NCBI RefSeq assembly: GCF_940143175.1
Contig: NZ_OW659496.1
Coordinates: forward strand, 930,001 to 994,000
Length of the DNA: 64,000 bases
Reading direction: 5' to 3'
From: Erysipelothrix amsterdamensis
GTDB taxonomy: Bacteria > Bacillota_I > Bacilli_A > Erysipelotrichales > Erysipelotrichaceae
The position numbers were made by a program, and so were the translations under genes. The notes beneath the pieces are model-generated. The model had not been told where the DNA came from. It was given only the letters and a program-made list of their open reading frames with translations, and did no database searches. Below, one piece after another: positions 16,678 to 25,513 of this stretch (the first letter of the stretch is position 1; each line of letters opens with the position of its first letter).

Positions 16678-19080
16678 ATGAATACTATACATATCAAAAA
16701 ATCTGAATCCTGCTCGCTCGCAGGAATTGCTATGAATAATGGAATTGTTGTTGTTAGAAGAAATTTACCGTACCGGACATTTTTAAAACAAATTGACGGC
16801 AAGGAATTTGAGGCGAATAAAGCGTTTGAAGTGATCTATGTCGTAAAGGGCATGATTGGACTTCGCGTAAATGGTTCGTATTTAAATCTCAATGAAGGTG
16901 ATGTTTATATTCTTGAACCGAATCGAGCTCATTGTTTTTATGCAAACAGTCGGGATAATTTACTTCTCGTAGCACAGATTGATTCATCGTTTGCAGAGGA
17001 ACATTTTAACTTATCGCCAAAGGTAAGTATCGATAGTACACTTAAAGACCAGCGAAATAAAGTACGTCTTATTGAATCCATTCGTCATCTGTATGGCCAA
17101 AAAGATGCAGGTGAAGTAACATTTGAAGAAAGTTATCATGCTGTTAAAGAAGTTGTGGATTCTATAAAACTCTTTGTTATGAATCAAAAACGATCCATTA
17201 TAAGTACTGATTCCATTGAATCCATCGTAATAGATATTACAGAAAAGTATGCAGATGCGAAAAATGAGAAAATAACGTTAGAGGGACTTGCGGACGAGTA
17301 TAATGTGAGTGGCGCATATCTATCGAGAATGTTTAAAAAGATCACCGGCGTTAATGTAAGTGAATACTTTAGGGTGAATCGCATTAATTATGCTGTTGAC
17401 TGTTTAATCAACACAGACTTAACAATGACAGAGATTTCAAATCATTGTGGCTTTTTAGATATTAAAGCATTAGGAAGAGATTTCCAAAAAGTTTTTGGTT
17501 TATCACCAACACAATTTAGAAAACAGTATACAACGGAACATATCGCATCCTTAGAATATCCTTATGCTGCAGATTCTAAAGTACGTTATTTCTTGGAAGT
17601 GGGTACAAAAGGCCCAAGTCAACTCGAAAATGAGCCTATTAAAGCACTTGAAGCTCGAATCAATCCAAACTTTATTAAAGGACACTTCCGGAATGCGTGG
17701 GGTGTTGTGGTTGATTTGGATTGTGTGGTCGATCGTGATTTCTTAAGTATTGCGGAATTACGGGAAACACTGGGGCAATTTAAATTTAAAACAGTTAAAA
17801 TTAAACTTGCGTTTTTAGACGGTGTCTTTAAATTGCAAACAAAATCTGGTGCCTTGCGTGATTTCTCGTCATTTGAAATTTATAATATCTTCACAGTATT
17901 TTCTGAATTTGATATTATTCCAGTATTGAGACTTGATTTTGTAAGCTTTAATGCGTTATTACAAGAAGGTGCGAGTTTAAATGAAATCAATCATGCTGTA
18001 GTTGGGATGCAGAAAGCATTGGATGAGGCATCATTAATCATTAGTAATTCTAAACTTCGTGAGTGGGGTTATGAATTATACTTTCCAACCATTAACGATG
18101 CGGTCAGTGATCAATCAAGAAGACCAATGTTTAAAGAATGCATTCATTCTTTCGTAAAAGTCCTTCAAGAAAAGTTTGATCAGGAAAAAGTGCGTTGGGG
18201 CTTGTACCTTGGTTCTTTTGAAAACGATACACGAGATATTCATCAAGAGTATCTTGAGATGATTGCGGAAATGAATATCGAACCAGCATTCTATACATGT
18301 GACCTCAATTTCACAAACAATGATTTTGGAAGTGATCAATTACTACCGAAAATTCTTAATGATATTCGTGAGATTAATCATGCAATCCGTATTAGTTTAC
18401 CTGCGGATCGCTTAGGAAGACATATTGTGGCAGCTTCATTCAACTATACGGTTGAAGATGATTATCGTTGGAATGATGCATTTGATAATCCATTCTATAA
18501 TCTACTCTTTCTTCCAATTCTGCTTCAGCTAAGTTTAGGTGACTTCTACTTTTCATCTTGGAATATATTAGGTAAGTCGCAGCATCAACTGATGCCGATG
18601 TCTTATTCAAGTTTCTATAACTATCTTGGTGTTGAACGGATGCCATTTTATGTCCTTAAATTTCTTCAAGAATTGTTTAGTACTGTCGTTGATTATGGTG
18701 AGGGTTATATCGTGACCCGGAATCATCATGATTATGCAATTATTGTATATTCCAACTATTACGAATCGTATCGTCGTGTAGACTCTAAAGATCGTAACAG
18801 TGGTTCAGAGTATGAGCGTAAGGTTAATTTTAAAATTGAAAGCATTAGTGGCCGTTACAAAATGACGGAACGCTATTTAGATTATAAAAATGCATATTTC
18901 TGTCAGAACTGGATTGAAGATACCGGAATGTCAAATCTGACTCCAGAAGAGCGTGATTACATCCGCCAGCAATCAAATCCACGAATGAAGGTTAAATATT
19001 TGGAAATCGATGGTGAATTAGATTACGCATTCAATCAGAGTTTGTTGAATATTAGTCTCATTAAGTTAAATAAGATATAA
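16678..19080 (+). CDS. AraC-family regulator fused to a GH39-like domain
   Basis: This 800-residue protein has three parts: an N-terminal cupin sensor (about residues 20-100), an AraC helix-turn-helix pair (about 185-284; EGLADEYNVSGAYLSRMFKK and SNHCGFLDIKALGRDFQKVF), and a long C-terminal region (about 300-800) resembling a family 39 glycosyl hydrolase barrel. Where GH39 xylosidases have the acid/base WNE motif, this protein appears to read WGYELYFPT (463-471), so the usual asparagine-glutamate pair is missing. The barrel is therefore probably a sugar-binding sensor, not an enzyme. The gene is monocistronic, flanked by terminators. The target operon is not adjacent, and the inducer is unknown. 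Confidence 0.8.
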   Translation: MNTIHIKKSESCSLAGIAMNNGIVVVRRNLPYRTFLKQIDGKEFEANKAFEVIYVVKGMIGLRVNGSYLNLNEGDVYILEPNRAHCFYANSRDNLLLVAQIDSSFAEEHFNLSPKVSIDSTLKDQRNKVRLIESIRHLYGQKDAGEVTFEESYHAVKEVVDSIKLFVMNQKRSIISTDSIESIVIDITEKYADAKNEKITLEGLADEYNVSGAYLSRMFKKITGVNVSEYFRVNRINYAVDCLINTDLTMTEISNHCGFLDIKALGRDFQKVFGLSPTQFRKQYTTEHIASLEYPYAADSKVRYFLEVGTKGPSQLENEPIKALEARINPNFIKGHFRNAWGVVVDLDCVVDRDFLSIAELRETLGQFKFKTVKIKLAFLDGVFKLQTKSGALRDFSSFEIYNIFTVFSEFDIIPVLRLDFVSFNALLQEGASLNEINHAVVGMQKALDEASLIISNSKLREWGYELYFPTINDAVSDQSRRPMFKECIHSFVKVLQEKFDQEKVRWGLYLGSFENDTRDIHQEYLEMIAEMNIEPAFYTCDLNFTNNDFGSDQLLPKILNDIREINHAIRISLPADRLGRHIVAASFNYTVEDDYRWNDAFDNPFYNLLFLPILLQLSLGDFYFSSWNILGKSQHQLMPMSYSSFYNYLGVERMPFYVLKFLQELFSTVVDYGEGYIVTRNHHDYAIIVYSNYYESYRRVDSKDRNSGSEYERKVNFKIESISGRYKMTERYLDYKNAYFCQNWIEDTGMSNLTPEERDYIRQQSNPRMKVKYLEIDGELDYAFNQSLLNISLIKLNKI

Positions 19081-19110
19081 AAAAGATACCAAATTACGGT
19101 ATCTTTTTTA
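19081..19110. terminator. Rho-independent terminator after the AraC-GH39 gene
   Basis: The 10-bp stem AAAAGATACC/GGTATCTTTT has a 7-base loop and T-runs. It separates the regulator from the Tad pilus operon. Confidence 0.85.
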
Positions 19111-19280
19111 TATCTATCACATCTAATACAATTAATTACAATTGGTATGACAAATAATGCGAAGTGCACAACAAGGATGGGTAAACGGTTAAAATTTTGT
19201 GAAATTCACGTCAAAATATTGGTAGATACAGAGGTCATATCATCATATACTATCTATGTCGGTGATGAGGAGATTCTATA

Positions 19281-19976
19281 GTGAATATTATTGTTTATAT
19301 GGTTCTAACTGCTTTATTTTTTACACTAGGATACAACATTTCAAGATTTGTGAAAGATACTGTAGCTTGGAAACAAAAACGTAATAATAAGATCTATAAG
19401 GTCTTTCGTCCAGAAGATGCGCATGACGCATTGATGAATGGCATTTATGTCGGTGCAGCTACTTTAGTTGCATATACATCATTCGGATTGTTTGAAGCAA
19501 CTGTTATTTCTGTAATTGCTTTCTTAGCGGTTTATGGTATTCGAATCGATCAACGCATTCGAATTATTCCAAATGAGATGGTCCTTTGTGTCCTTGTCAT
19601 TGGTGTAATATATCAGTTTGTAACAAATGGATTTCATGGATTGTCAACTGGACTTATAGCAATGCTATTAACAGGTATACTGTTCTTTGCTACAGCCTTC
19701 TTGACAAAAGCATTCTCTGGAAGTCTCGGTGTGGGAGCAGGCGATATAAAGCTTGCAATTGCATTATCATTTATGTTGGGATTACCTAATATCTTAACAT
19801 TTCTAATAGGTATCGTACTTTGCTTGTTAATTTACATTGTTATCGGTTTTTACACCAAAACGATGTACATCGGTAGTACATTCCCCATGTGTACACAATT
19901 AATGGGCGGTGCTTTATTCGCGCTGTATTACCCAGTCATCAGTATGTTGATTTGCAGTGTTCTGTTAGGATGTTAG
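19281..19976 (+). CDS. tadV: Prepilin peptidase of the Tad pilus (A24 family)
   Basis: This 231-residue membrane aspartic protease cleaves the leader peptides of the Flp pilins and TadE-type pseudopilins. It has about seven membrane helices. The two catalytic aspartates are visible: Asp90 in GIRIDQRIRIIPNE and Asp155 in the GxGD motif VGAGDIKL. The start is GTG 19281, with GAGGAGA upstream. It lacks the N-terminal methyltransferase domain of classical PilD, as expected for TadV/CpaA. It is the first gene of the operon and lies 9 bases before the first pilin gene. Confidence 0.9.
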   Translation: MNIIVYMVLTALFFTLGYNISRFVKDTVAWKQKRNNKIYKVFRPEDAHDALMNGIYVGAATLVAYTSFGLFEATVISVIAFLAVYGIRIDQRIRIIPNEMVLCVLVIGVIYQFVTNGFHGLSTGLIAMLLTGILFFATAFLTKAFSGSLGVGAGDIKLAIALSFMLGLPNILTFLIGIVLCLLIYIVIGFYTKTMYIGSTFPMCTQLMGGALFALYYPVISMLICSVLLGC

Positions 19977-19985
19977 GAGATAGTT

Positions 19986-20159
19986 ATGATAACCGTAAAT
20001 GAATTTATGGACGAGGAGTCTGGACAAGGCATGGTTGAATACGGACTCATTCTCGTATTGGTTTCAGTAGTTACAGTAGTGGTGCTCAAATCTATCGGGA
20101 GTGGTTATGTTAAAACAATGTTTGAAACAGTCGCTGATCTAGTCCCTAAAATTAATTAG
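19986..20159 (+). CDS. Flp-family type IVb pilin 1
   Basis: This 57-residue pilin precursor has a short leader ending in SG and mature N-terminus QGMVEYGLILVLV, which carries the Glu5 required for pilin assembly. Cleavage after the Gly is expected by the adjacent prepilin peptidase. A single hydrophobic helix follows, with a short amphipathic tail ending at VPKIN. The ATG at 19986 is preceded by TTAGGAGA. It is 23 bases upstream of a second, very similar pilin. This copy has a longer leader and a less charged tail, and may be a minor pilin. Confidence 0.9.
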   Translation: MITVNEFMDEESGQGMVEYGLILVLVSVVTVVVLKSIGSGYVKTMFETVADLVPKIN

Positions 20160-20182
20160 GGAAGAAAAATGAGGAGAAAATT

Positions 20183-20353
20183 ATGAAAAACTTTTTATTC
20201 AATGAAGAATCAGGACAAGGTATGGTTGAATACGGTCTTATCTTAGTTCTTGTTTCAGTAGTAGTTATCGTTGTTATGAAGACTTTAGGTACAAACCTAA
20301 AAGGAATCTTCGAAAACGTAGGTAAAGAATTACAAGCAGGTAAAGGCGCTTAG
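20183..20353 (+). CDS. flp: Flp-family type IVb pilin 2, likely major pilin
   Basis: This 56-residue pilin precursor has leader MKNFLFNEESG and mature start QGMVEYGLILVLV, identical to the first pilin over the processing site and helix start, with Glu5 conserved. The tail is lysine- and glycine-rich (GKELQAGKGA). The ATG at 20183 follows GAGGAGA. A strong hairpin series lies immediately downstream, which is common after highly expressed pilin genes and would stabilise the short upstream mRNA. I therefore infer that this is the major subunit. The two genes arose by duplication. Confidence 0.9.
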   Translation: MKNFLFNEESGQGMVEYGLILVLVSVVVIVVMKTLGTNLKGIFENVGKELQAGKGA

Positions 20354-20375
20354 TCTTAACACGCATTTATAAATT

Positions 20376-20468
20376 GTTAAAGTATCGCGCAAGTGATACT
20401 TTAACTTTAAATATTTTATAATCTCTATCCGGCTTGGATAGTTCCGAGGGGATGATTTTTCATCCCCT
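20376..20468 (+). terminator. Three consecutive hairpins between the pilin and TadE genes
   Basis: Hairpin one is an 11-bp stem, GTTAAAGTATC/GATACTTTAAC (20376-20405), with a T-rich tail. Hairpin two is CTATCC/GGATAG (20425-20441). Hairpin three is a 9-bp GC-rich stem, AGGGGATGA/TCATCCCCT (20447-20468), with a short T-rich tail. Downstream genes belong to the same system, so this is probably a partial terminator and 3'-end stabiliser that keeps pilin mRNA in excess. Confidence 0.75.
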
Positions 20469-20493
20469 TTATTTGTCGCTTTAAGGAGTGAAT

Positions 20494-21033
20494 ATGATAA
20501 AAAAACTTAAAGGTGAAAGTGGTCAAAGTGTTACGGAATTTGCTTTAATCCTTCCTATTCTTATAATTATGCTTGCTTTGATCATGGACGTTGGTAAAGC
20601 GGTGCATGCGAAGGTCAATTTACAATATCTAACCAGTGAAATTCAAAAGGTTGCGGTATTGTACGACGAAGGTGGTGCAACGGGTGGTGTAAAAGATCAA
20701 TCCCGATTTAGCAGTAAAGAGAAGACGATTGAAACACTTATTAACAATAATGGTACACTTGACCCTAAACGCTTAAAATATGAAATTGACTTATCTGATA
20801 TTGAACATCGTGATTTTACGCGAAAAATTTGGAGCGCAAATGATGGTGGGTTTATCGGACATAAAAATAGAACTGATATACGTTATGTAACCGTAACAAC
20901 AACTTATGATGTTCCTTTCTCAATGTATATTACAAAACAAATAATGGGTGAGACACTTCGTCTAACAGAAACGTACAGTGGTTTAATGTACTTAGGAGGC
21001 GATGGTGATGCTAATGTCAAAGTTGGTCAATAA
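20494..21033 (+). CDS. TadE-like pseudopilin 1
   Basis: This 179-residue pseudopilin of the Tad system has a short basic leader, a Gly10-Gln11 processing site, and Glu15 at position +5 of the mature protein (QSVTEFALILPIL), followed by a single membrane helix and an extracellular domain. ATG 20494 follows AAGGAG; a GTG at 20488 overlaps the ribosome site and is unlikely. It overlaps the next gene by 26 bases. TadE and TadF are minor pseudopilins needed to start Flp fibre assembly. Which of the three here corresponds to which is not decidable. Confidence 0.85.
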   Translation: MIKKLKGESGQSVTEFALILPILIIMLALIMDVGKAVHAKVNLQYLTSEIQKVAVLYDEGGATGGVKDQSRFSSKEKTIETLINNNGTLDPKRLKYEIDLSDIEHRDFTRKIWSANDGGFIGHKNRTDIRYVTVTTTYDVPFSMYITKQIMGETLRLTETYSGLMYLGGDGDANVKVGQ

Positions 21034-21583
21034 ATCTAAAAAAGAAAAAGGTCAGGCAATGGTGGAATTTGCGATTGTGCTGCCACTTTTTCTATTGATA
21101 GTTTGCTTTTTAATTGATGTAAGCTGGGTGGTTTATAACAAAGTGCAGTTTGATTACTCACTGCGTAAGATGGCCATTCAATTGGATCTTGGTCCTCAAC
21201 AAAAGCATGCCCTCCATACGAATCAAAGTTATATCGTAGATGGTGGTTGGGCCAATACTCATATTCGCGATATGTATGAAAAAAATGTCGAAGAAATGGG
21301 TGCACCGATTGATGTAAGTCGTGTAACGATTGAAAACAGTCGTATTGCGGTACTCGCTGGTAAACGCGAATTTAATTATGGTGTTCCAGATGGTACGGAT
21401 AAAGATCGCGCAAACAGTAAATTTAAAACAACGACAATGGAAATAGCGTCGGATGTAAAATACAAAGTCTACCCAATTACTCCTTTCTCGAAGCCATTCC
21501 TCAAAGATGGTGTAGAGTTGAAAAATAATCTTTATAAAATTAGAAGAATTGAGTTAGTAGGGGGTAAGAATCAACAATGGTAA
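21008..21583 (+). CDS. TadE-like pseudopilin 2
   Basis: This 191-residue pseudopilin has the same layout as the one before it: basic leader, processing site at Gly15-Gln16, Glu20 at +5 (QAMVEFAIVLPLF), one membrane helix and an exported domain. Three in-frame ATGs are close together (21002, 21008, 21014). 21008 is chosen because AGGAGG ends 8 bases upstream of it. It overlaps both the preceding and the following genes, indicating tight translational coupling within the operon. Confidence 0.85.
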   Translation: MLMSKLVNKSKKEKGQAMVEFAIVLPLFLLIVCFLIDVSWVVYNKVQFDYSLRKMAIQLDLGPQQKHALHTNQSYIVDGGWANTHIRDMYEKNVEEMGAPIDVSRVTIENSRIAVLAGKREFNYGVPDGTDKDRANSKFKTTTMEIASDVKYKVYPITPFSKPFLKDGVELKNNLYKIRRIELVGGKNQQW

Positions 21584-22065
21584 ATTTTAAAAATGAAGAA
21601 GATGGAAATATTCTAATTATGTTTGCATTTATTCTAATGTTTCTATTGGGATTTGTTGCGCTATCAACGGATGTTGTTTTAGCAATGAATAAAAAAGATA
21701 AATTAACAGAAGTAGCCTATTTGGTTCGTGAAGCACGTCTTGATATCACAGAAGAAATGTTGCATTCACAACAAGGTCAACAGATTGCATTGGATAATGC
21801 ACATGAGATCCTGAAACGAAATGGTATTGATCCCAGTCAATTCGAGTTGGTCTGGAATGAACAACGTGGTATGTCTCCAAATGGTAACTATATGATTAGT
21901 CTTACCGGGACTATTATTTTACGTGATGTTTATAAAACGACAACTTTGAAAGCACTTGGAATTGATGAGTTCCCAATTAAAGTTGAATTACCTGTATGGC
22001 AAAACTTTACAGATCAACAACCTATTTGGGATGGTCGTACTCCAACCATTAATGGTGTTTATTAA
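21577..22065 (+). CDS. TadG/TadE-like pseudopilin 3
   Basis: This 162-residue protein has a short acidic leader (KNEEDGN), a hydrophobic helix (ILIMFAFILMFLLGFVALST) and an exported domain. The start of the helix resembles the TadG-type Flp assembly proteins (PF13400-like). The usual Gly-Gln-x-x-x-Glu processing site is replaced by DGNILIMF, so it may not be cleaved. The ATG at 21577 overlaps the preceding stop by 7 bases. Full TadG proteins often carry a von Willebrand domain; this one is too short for that. Confidence 0.75.
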   Translation: MVNFKNEEDGNILIMFAFILMFLLGFVALSTDVVLAMNKKDKLTEVAYLVREARLDITEEMLHSQQGQQIALDNAHEILKRNGIDPSQFELVWNEQRGMSPNGNYMISLTGTIILRDVYKTTTLKALGIDEFPIKVELPVWQNFTDQQPIWDGRTPTINGVY

Positions 22066-22086
22066 TATTAAGAAAGAGGAATTACT

Positions 22087-22896
22087 TTGGATAAGAATAA
22101 ATTAATTTCTGTAGTTGTAGCTGCAGGTGTATTTCTTTTAGCGTTAATGAACCCAATCCAAGGTTTAAAAAAGGAAATACCGAAGAAAGATTTAACGCAA
22201 GTTGTTGTAGCGCTTAAACCCCTTACAGCACAAACTCGAATTACTCAAGATATGATAGAAGTTAAGAGCGTTCATAAAGATGCTGCACCTGAAGGTGCTT
22301 TTGCGGATGCTGAGCGTGTTGTCGGTAAAGTTACAACTACAAAGATGTCCGTTGGCGATATGTTTACTGGAGAAAAGGTAGAGGTAGTGGGTCAAGGTTC
22401 AAGTGGTTTAAGTACAGTTCTTACGGACAATATGCGTGCTTATACTGTAAAACTTGAAGGACAATACGGAATGCAAGGGTTAATTCGTGTTGGAAATAAA
22501 ATTGATATCATTACTGTTTTAGATAGTGATTTACCAGAAGATACACTTCAAAAATATGATTATTTGAAGAAGAACTATCCTCAATTGTATGCAGGATCTG
22601 TTGAAACTGCAGTTGATGGTAAAGAACGTATTCCAGTTCTTGGTTTGAAAGAAAAGAAAGCAGTGCTCCTTTTACAAAATAAAGAAGTTCTTGCAATCGA
22701 TCAAGAAACCTTACCGGATGATAAAAAAGTAGCGGATAAGATGTATACAACGGTAACACTAGCTGTTTCTGCTGAAGATGCACTTAAATTAGCTGTTTCT
22801 GAATCAGTAGGTACTAACCGTGCAATCTTAAGAAGTCATGATCATGACAAGGTTGATAAAGTTCCTGGTGTTATCACAGGCGATTTATTGAAATAG
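22087..22896 (+). CDS. cpaB: Flp pilus assembly protein CpaB/RcpC
   Basis: This 269-residue protein has one N-terminal membrane helix (about residues 6-23) and a SAF domain (about 38-105; VVVALKPLTAQTRITQDMIE is the typical start), followed by a beta-rich domain. In Gram-negative bacteria it works with the secretin RcpA; no secretin gene is present here, consistent with a single-membrane cell in which CpaB may contact the wall or the pilus base. The start is TTG 22087, with AAGAGGAA upstream, immediately followed by a Lys-rich segment. It is cotranscribed with the pseudopilin and tadZ genes. Confidence 0.85.
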   Translation: MDKNKLISVVVAAGVFLLALMNPIQGLKKEIPKKDLTQVVVALKPLTAQTRITQDMIEVKSVHKDAAPEGAFADAERVVGKVTTTKMSVGDMFTGEKVEVVGQGSSGLSTVLTDNMRAYTVKLEGQYGMQGLIRVGNKIDIITVLDSDLPEDTLQKYDYLKKNYPQLYAGSVETAVDGKERIPVLGLKEKKAVLLLQNKEVLAIDQETLPDDKKVADKMYTTVTLAVSAEDALKLAVSESVGTNRAILRSHDHDKVDKVPGVITGDLLK

Positions 22897-22910
22897 AGAA
22901 GGAGAATTAG

Positions 22911-24149
22911 ATGGAGTTAAAAGTTTTAGTATTTGCTGAAGATAGTGTCGCACAAAGACTCTTTCCGATGCTACAAGATGATGAAATCCGCATCGTTGGT
23001 AAATCAAACGATGAGAACAAAGTCTTAGATGATATCTCAAAAACAAAACCAGATATTGTTCTAATTTATTCTTCTCATGAAAGTATTTTGCAACGTGTAT
23101 GTCAACAAATTTATTTATTACGTCCTAAATCTGTACCCGTAGTTTTAACACAAGAATACACAAGTGAAACGATGCAGAAGGTTATGCAAACAGGTGTTCA
23201 TTATATTTTACCGATGCAAATTGATCGTTCTACTTTAGTACAGCAATTAAAAGGAATTCATAGTAATGAGTCATCACGACTTATTGCATTAGAAAACAGT
23301 TCAACAAACAACTGGAAATCAAAAGTTATTACAGTTTTTAGTTCAAAAGGTGGTGTTGGTCGTACAACAGTAGCAATGAACTTAGCTGTGAAACTTGCTC
23401 AAAAGAAATTAAAAGTTGCGATTTTAGACTTTGATCTTGAATTTGGAGAAGTTGCAACGGCAATGCGTATTGAAACGAAAGATACACTTGCTGAGTTATT
23501 ACAAGAACAAGCAAGTCCAAACGTAGATACCATCCGAAAATATATGGCTGTTCACCCTTCTGGTGTAAACGTGCTTGCTGCACCTAACAGTCCTGAATTT
23601 GCGGATAACATTTCAGTTTCACAAGTTGAAAAAATTGTATCGTCACTTCGTTCCTATTACGATTACCTAATTATTGATACGAGCATGGGATTTAATAACA
23701 TTAACTTGTCATGTTTTGATTTGTCATCAACAATTATTTATGTAACAGGAATGGATATTCCAACATTACGTAGAACCAAAAAAGGATTGTCGATTGTAAC
23801 CTCATTAGCAGGTAATGAAAAAATTAAATTGGTAGTTGCGAAAGAAGAACCTGGACGTGTTAAGCCGAAAGATGTTTCACGTGTCTTGGAATTCCCGCTA
23901 TGGCATACCATCCCTTATGATTTAAAATCATCGATTGATGCTCTAAATCAAGGGAAACCGATTGCAATTGATTCACCATTATCCGGTGTTGCGAAAGCAT
24001 ACCAAGTTATGGCGGATGAAATTGATCAATCCGATTCACCGGATGAACAAGAAGCGGGTCCTGCGGGACTTCTTGCTAAATTTTTACCAAAACCTAAAGA
24101 AAAACCTGCTAAAGCAAAAAAAGGTAAACGAAAAAAAGGTGGTAAATAA
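22911..24149 (+). CDS. tadZ: TadZ/CpaE-like pilus localisation ATPase
   Basis: This 412-residue cytoplasmic protein has an N-terminal receiver-like domain (about residues 1-120) and a C-terminal MinD/ParA-type ATPase with the deviant Walker A motif KGGVGRTT at 146-153 and the later AILDFDLEFGE motif. TadZ proteins mark the cell pole or site where the pilus machine assembles. The C-terminus ends in a lysine-rich tail (KPKEKPAKAKKGKRKKGGK) that may bind membrane lipids. Its stop overlaps the tadA ATG by one base. The large DivIVA-like protein at the end of the operon is an obvious candidate partner for polar placement. Confidence 0.9.
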   Translation: MELKVLVFAEDSVAQRLFPMLQDDEIRIVGKSNDENKVLDDISKTKPDIVLIYSSHESILQRVCQQIYLLRPKSVPVVLTQEYTSETMQKVMQTGVHYILPMQIDRSTLVQQLKGIHSNESSRLIALENSSTNNWKSKVITVFSSKGGVGRTTVAMNLAVKLAQKKLKVAILDFDLEFGEVATAMRIETKDTLAELLQEQASPNVDTIRKYMAVHPSGVNVLAAPNSPEFADNISVSQVEKIVSSLRSYYDYLIIDTSMGFNNINLSCFDLSSTIIYVTGMDIPTLRRTKKGLSIVTSLAGNEKIKLVVAKEEPGRVKPKDVSRVLEFPLWHTIPYDLKSSIDALNQGKPIAIDSPLSGVAKAYQVMADEIDQSDSPDEQEAGPAGLLAKFLPKPKEKPAKAKKGKRKKGGK

Positions 24150-25513
24150 TGAAGTTATCAGAACGCTTAGAACGTGCTAAAGCAACTGAAGGTGGCGGCT
24201 CGGGTGATGGACTAGCGTTTATGCCTGGTGTATTTGAAGTTGATGCCGAACCTCAAGTTGACCAATTTAAAGACTTAAAAGCAATTATTCACCGTGAAAC
24301 GATTGATGCGTATAATACACGAATTCAAGACAATCACGGTGATAAAGAAGGAATTGATGTTCGTGAAATTATTACGGAATGCTTAACACAACGTGCAGAA
24401 GCAATGACGAAAGCAAAGCGCGAACAATTAATTCAAGAAATTTTTGACGATGTTACGGGACTTGGACCTTTAGAAGTTCTAATCCGTGATGAAGATATTT
24501 CTGAAATCATGGTTAACGGTCCGAATACGGTTTATATTGAACGTAAAGGTCGTCTTGAGTTATCCAACGTTTTCTTTAGAGATGATGCTCACGTAGCTCA
24601 AATTATTAATCGTATTGTTTCACCATTAGGTCGTCGATGTGATGAAGCAAACCCAATGGTTGATGCGCGTTTACCGGATGGTTCTCGTGTTAATGCCATT
24701 GTTCCGCCTGTAGCTTTAAGTGGGCCAACAATTACAATTCGTAAATTTAATTCAACACCACTGCAAATCAGTGACTTAATTGGATTTAATTCGATTTCAT
24801 TTGGTATGGCTGCTTTTCTTGAAGCATGTGTTAAAGGACGCTGTAACGTTGTGGTTTCTGGAGGTACTGGTTCTGGGAAAACAACATTACTTAACGTTCT
24901 TTCAAGCTTTATTCCTGAAACAGAACGTATTGTAACCATTGAAGATGCGGCTGAAATTCAGTTAATGCAAAATCATGTTATTACACTTGAAGCACGTCCA
25001 GCTAACGTTGAAGGTAAGGGTGCTGTAACCATTCGAGATATGGTAAAGAACTCCCTCCGTATGCGTCCTGACCGTATTATTATTGGTGAGGTTCGTTCCG
25101 GTGAAGCGCTTGACATGTTACAAGCGATGAATACAGGTCACGATGGCTCTCTTGCTACAGGTCACGCGAATACACCGAGGGATATGGTTTCACGTCTTGA
25201 AACAATGGTTATGATGTCAGGAATGGATCTGCCTATTAAAGCGATCCGTGAACAAATTGCATCTGCGATCAACATCATTGTTCAACAAACCCGTCTTCGT
25301 GATGGTTCACGTAAAGTTGTTGCGATCACAGAGGTTACAGGTATGGAGGGTGAAATTGTTACACTCCAAGACATCTTCGTTTTCAAACAAGAAGGCTATG
25401 ATGCTGCAGGTAAAGTTAAAGGTAAATTTATGGCAACGGGTATTCGTCCATACATCATTGATACATTAGAAGCGAATGGTATCCTTGTGAAAGATGAGTG
25501 GTTCCAAAAATAA
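24149..25513 (+). CDS. tadA: TadA/CpaF secretion ATPase
   Basis: This 454-residue hexameric ATPase of the type II/IV secretion superfamily drives Flp pilus extension and possibly retraction. The Walker A motif GGTGSGKTT is at residues 238-246. The Asp box ([10 protein letters not shown]), a Walker B-like segment ([13 protein letters not shown]) and the His box ([13 protein letters not shown]) follow in the right order. The N-terminal domain carries [20 protein letters not shown], typical of CpaF. Start and stop overlap the neighbouring genes by one base each (TAATG), so translation is coupled from tadZ through tadB. Confidence 0.95.
   Translation: MKLSERLERAKATEGGGSGDGLAFMPGVFEVDAEPQVDQFKDLKAIIHRETIDAYNTRIQDNHGDKEGIDVREIITECLTQRAEAMTKAKREQLIQEIFDDVTGLGPLEVLIRDEDISEIMVNGPNTVYIERKGRLELSNVFFRDDAHVAQIINRIVSPLGRRCDEANPMVDARLPDGSRVNAIVPPVALSGPTITIRKFNSTPLQISDLIGFNSISFGMAAFLEACVKGRCNVVVSGGTGSGKTTLLNVLSSFIPETERIVTIEDAAEIQLMQNHVITLEARPANVEGKGAVTIRDMVKNSLRMRPDRIIIGEVRSGEALDMLQAMNTGHDGSLATGHANTPRDMVSRLETMVMMSGMDLPIKAIREQIASAINIIVQQTRLRDGSRKVVAITEVTGMEGEIVTLQDIFVFKQEGYDAAGKVKGKFMATGIRPYIIDTLEANGILVKDEWFQK

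Noticed and set aside
20447-20468. Third hairpin after the pilin genes as a riboswitch terminator for TadE
   Set aside because: The T-run is short, no aptamer-like conserved core is visible, and the hairpin fits better as a simple partial terminator.
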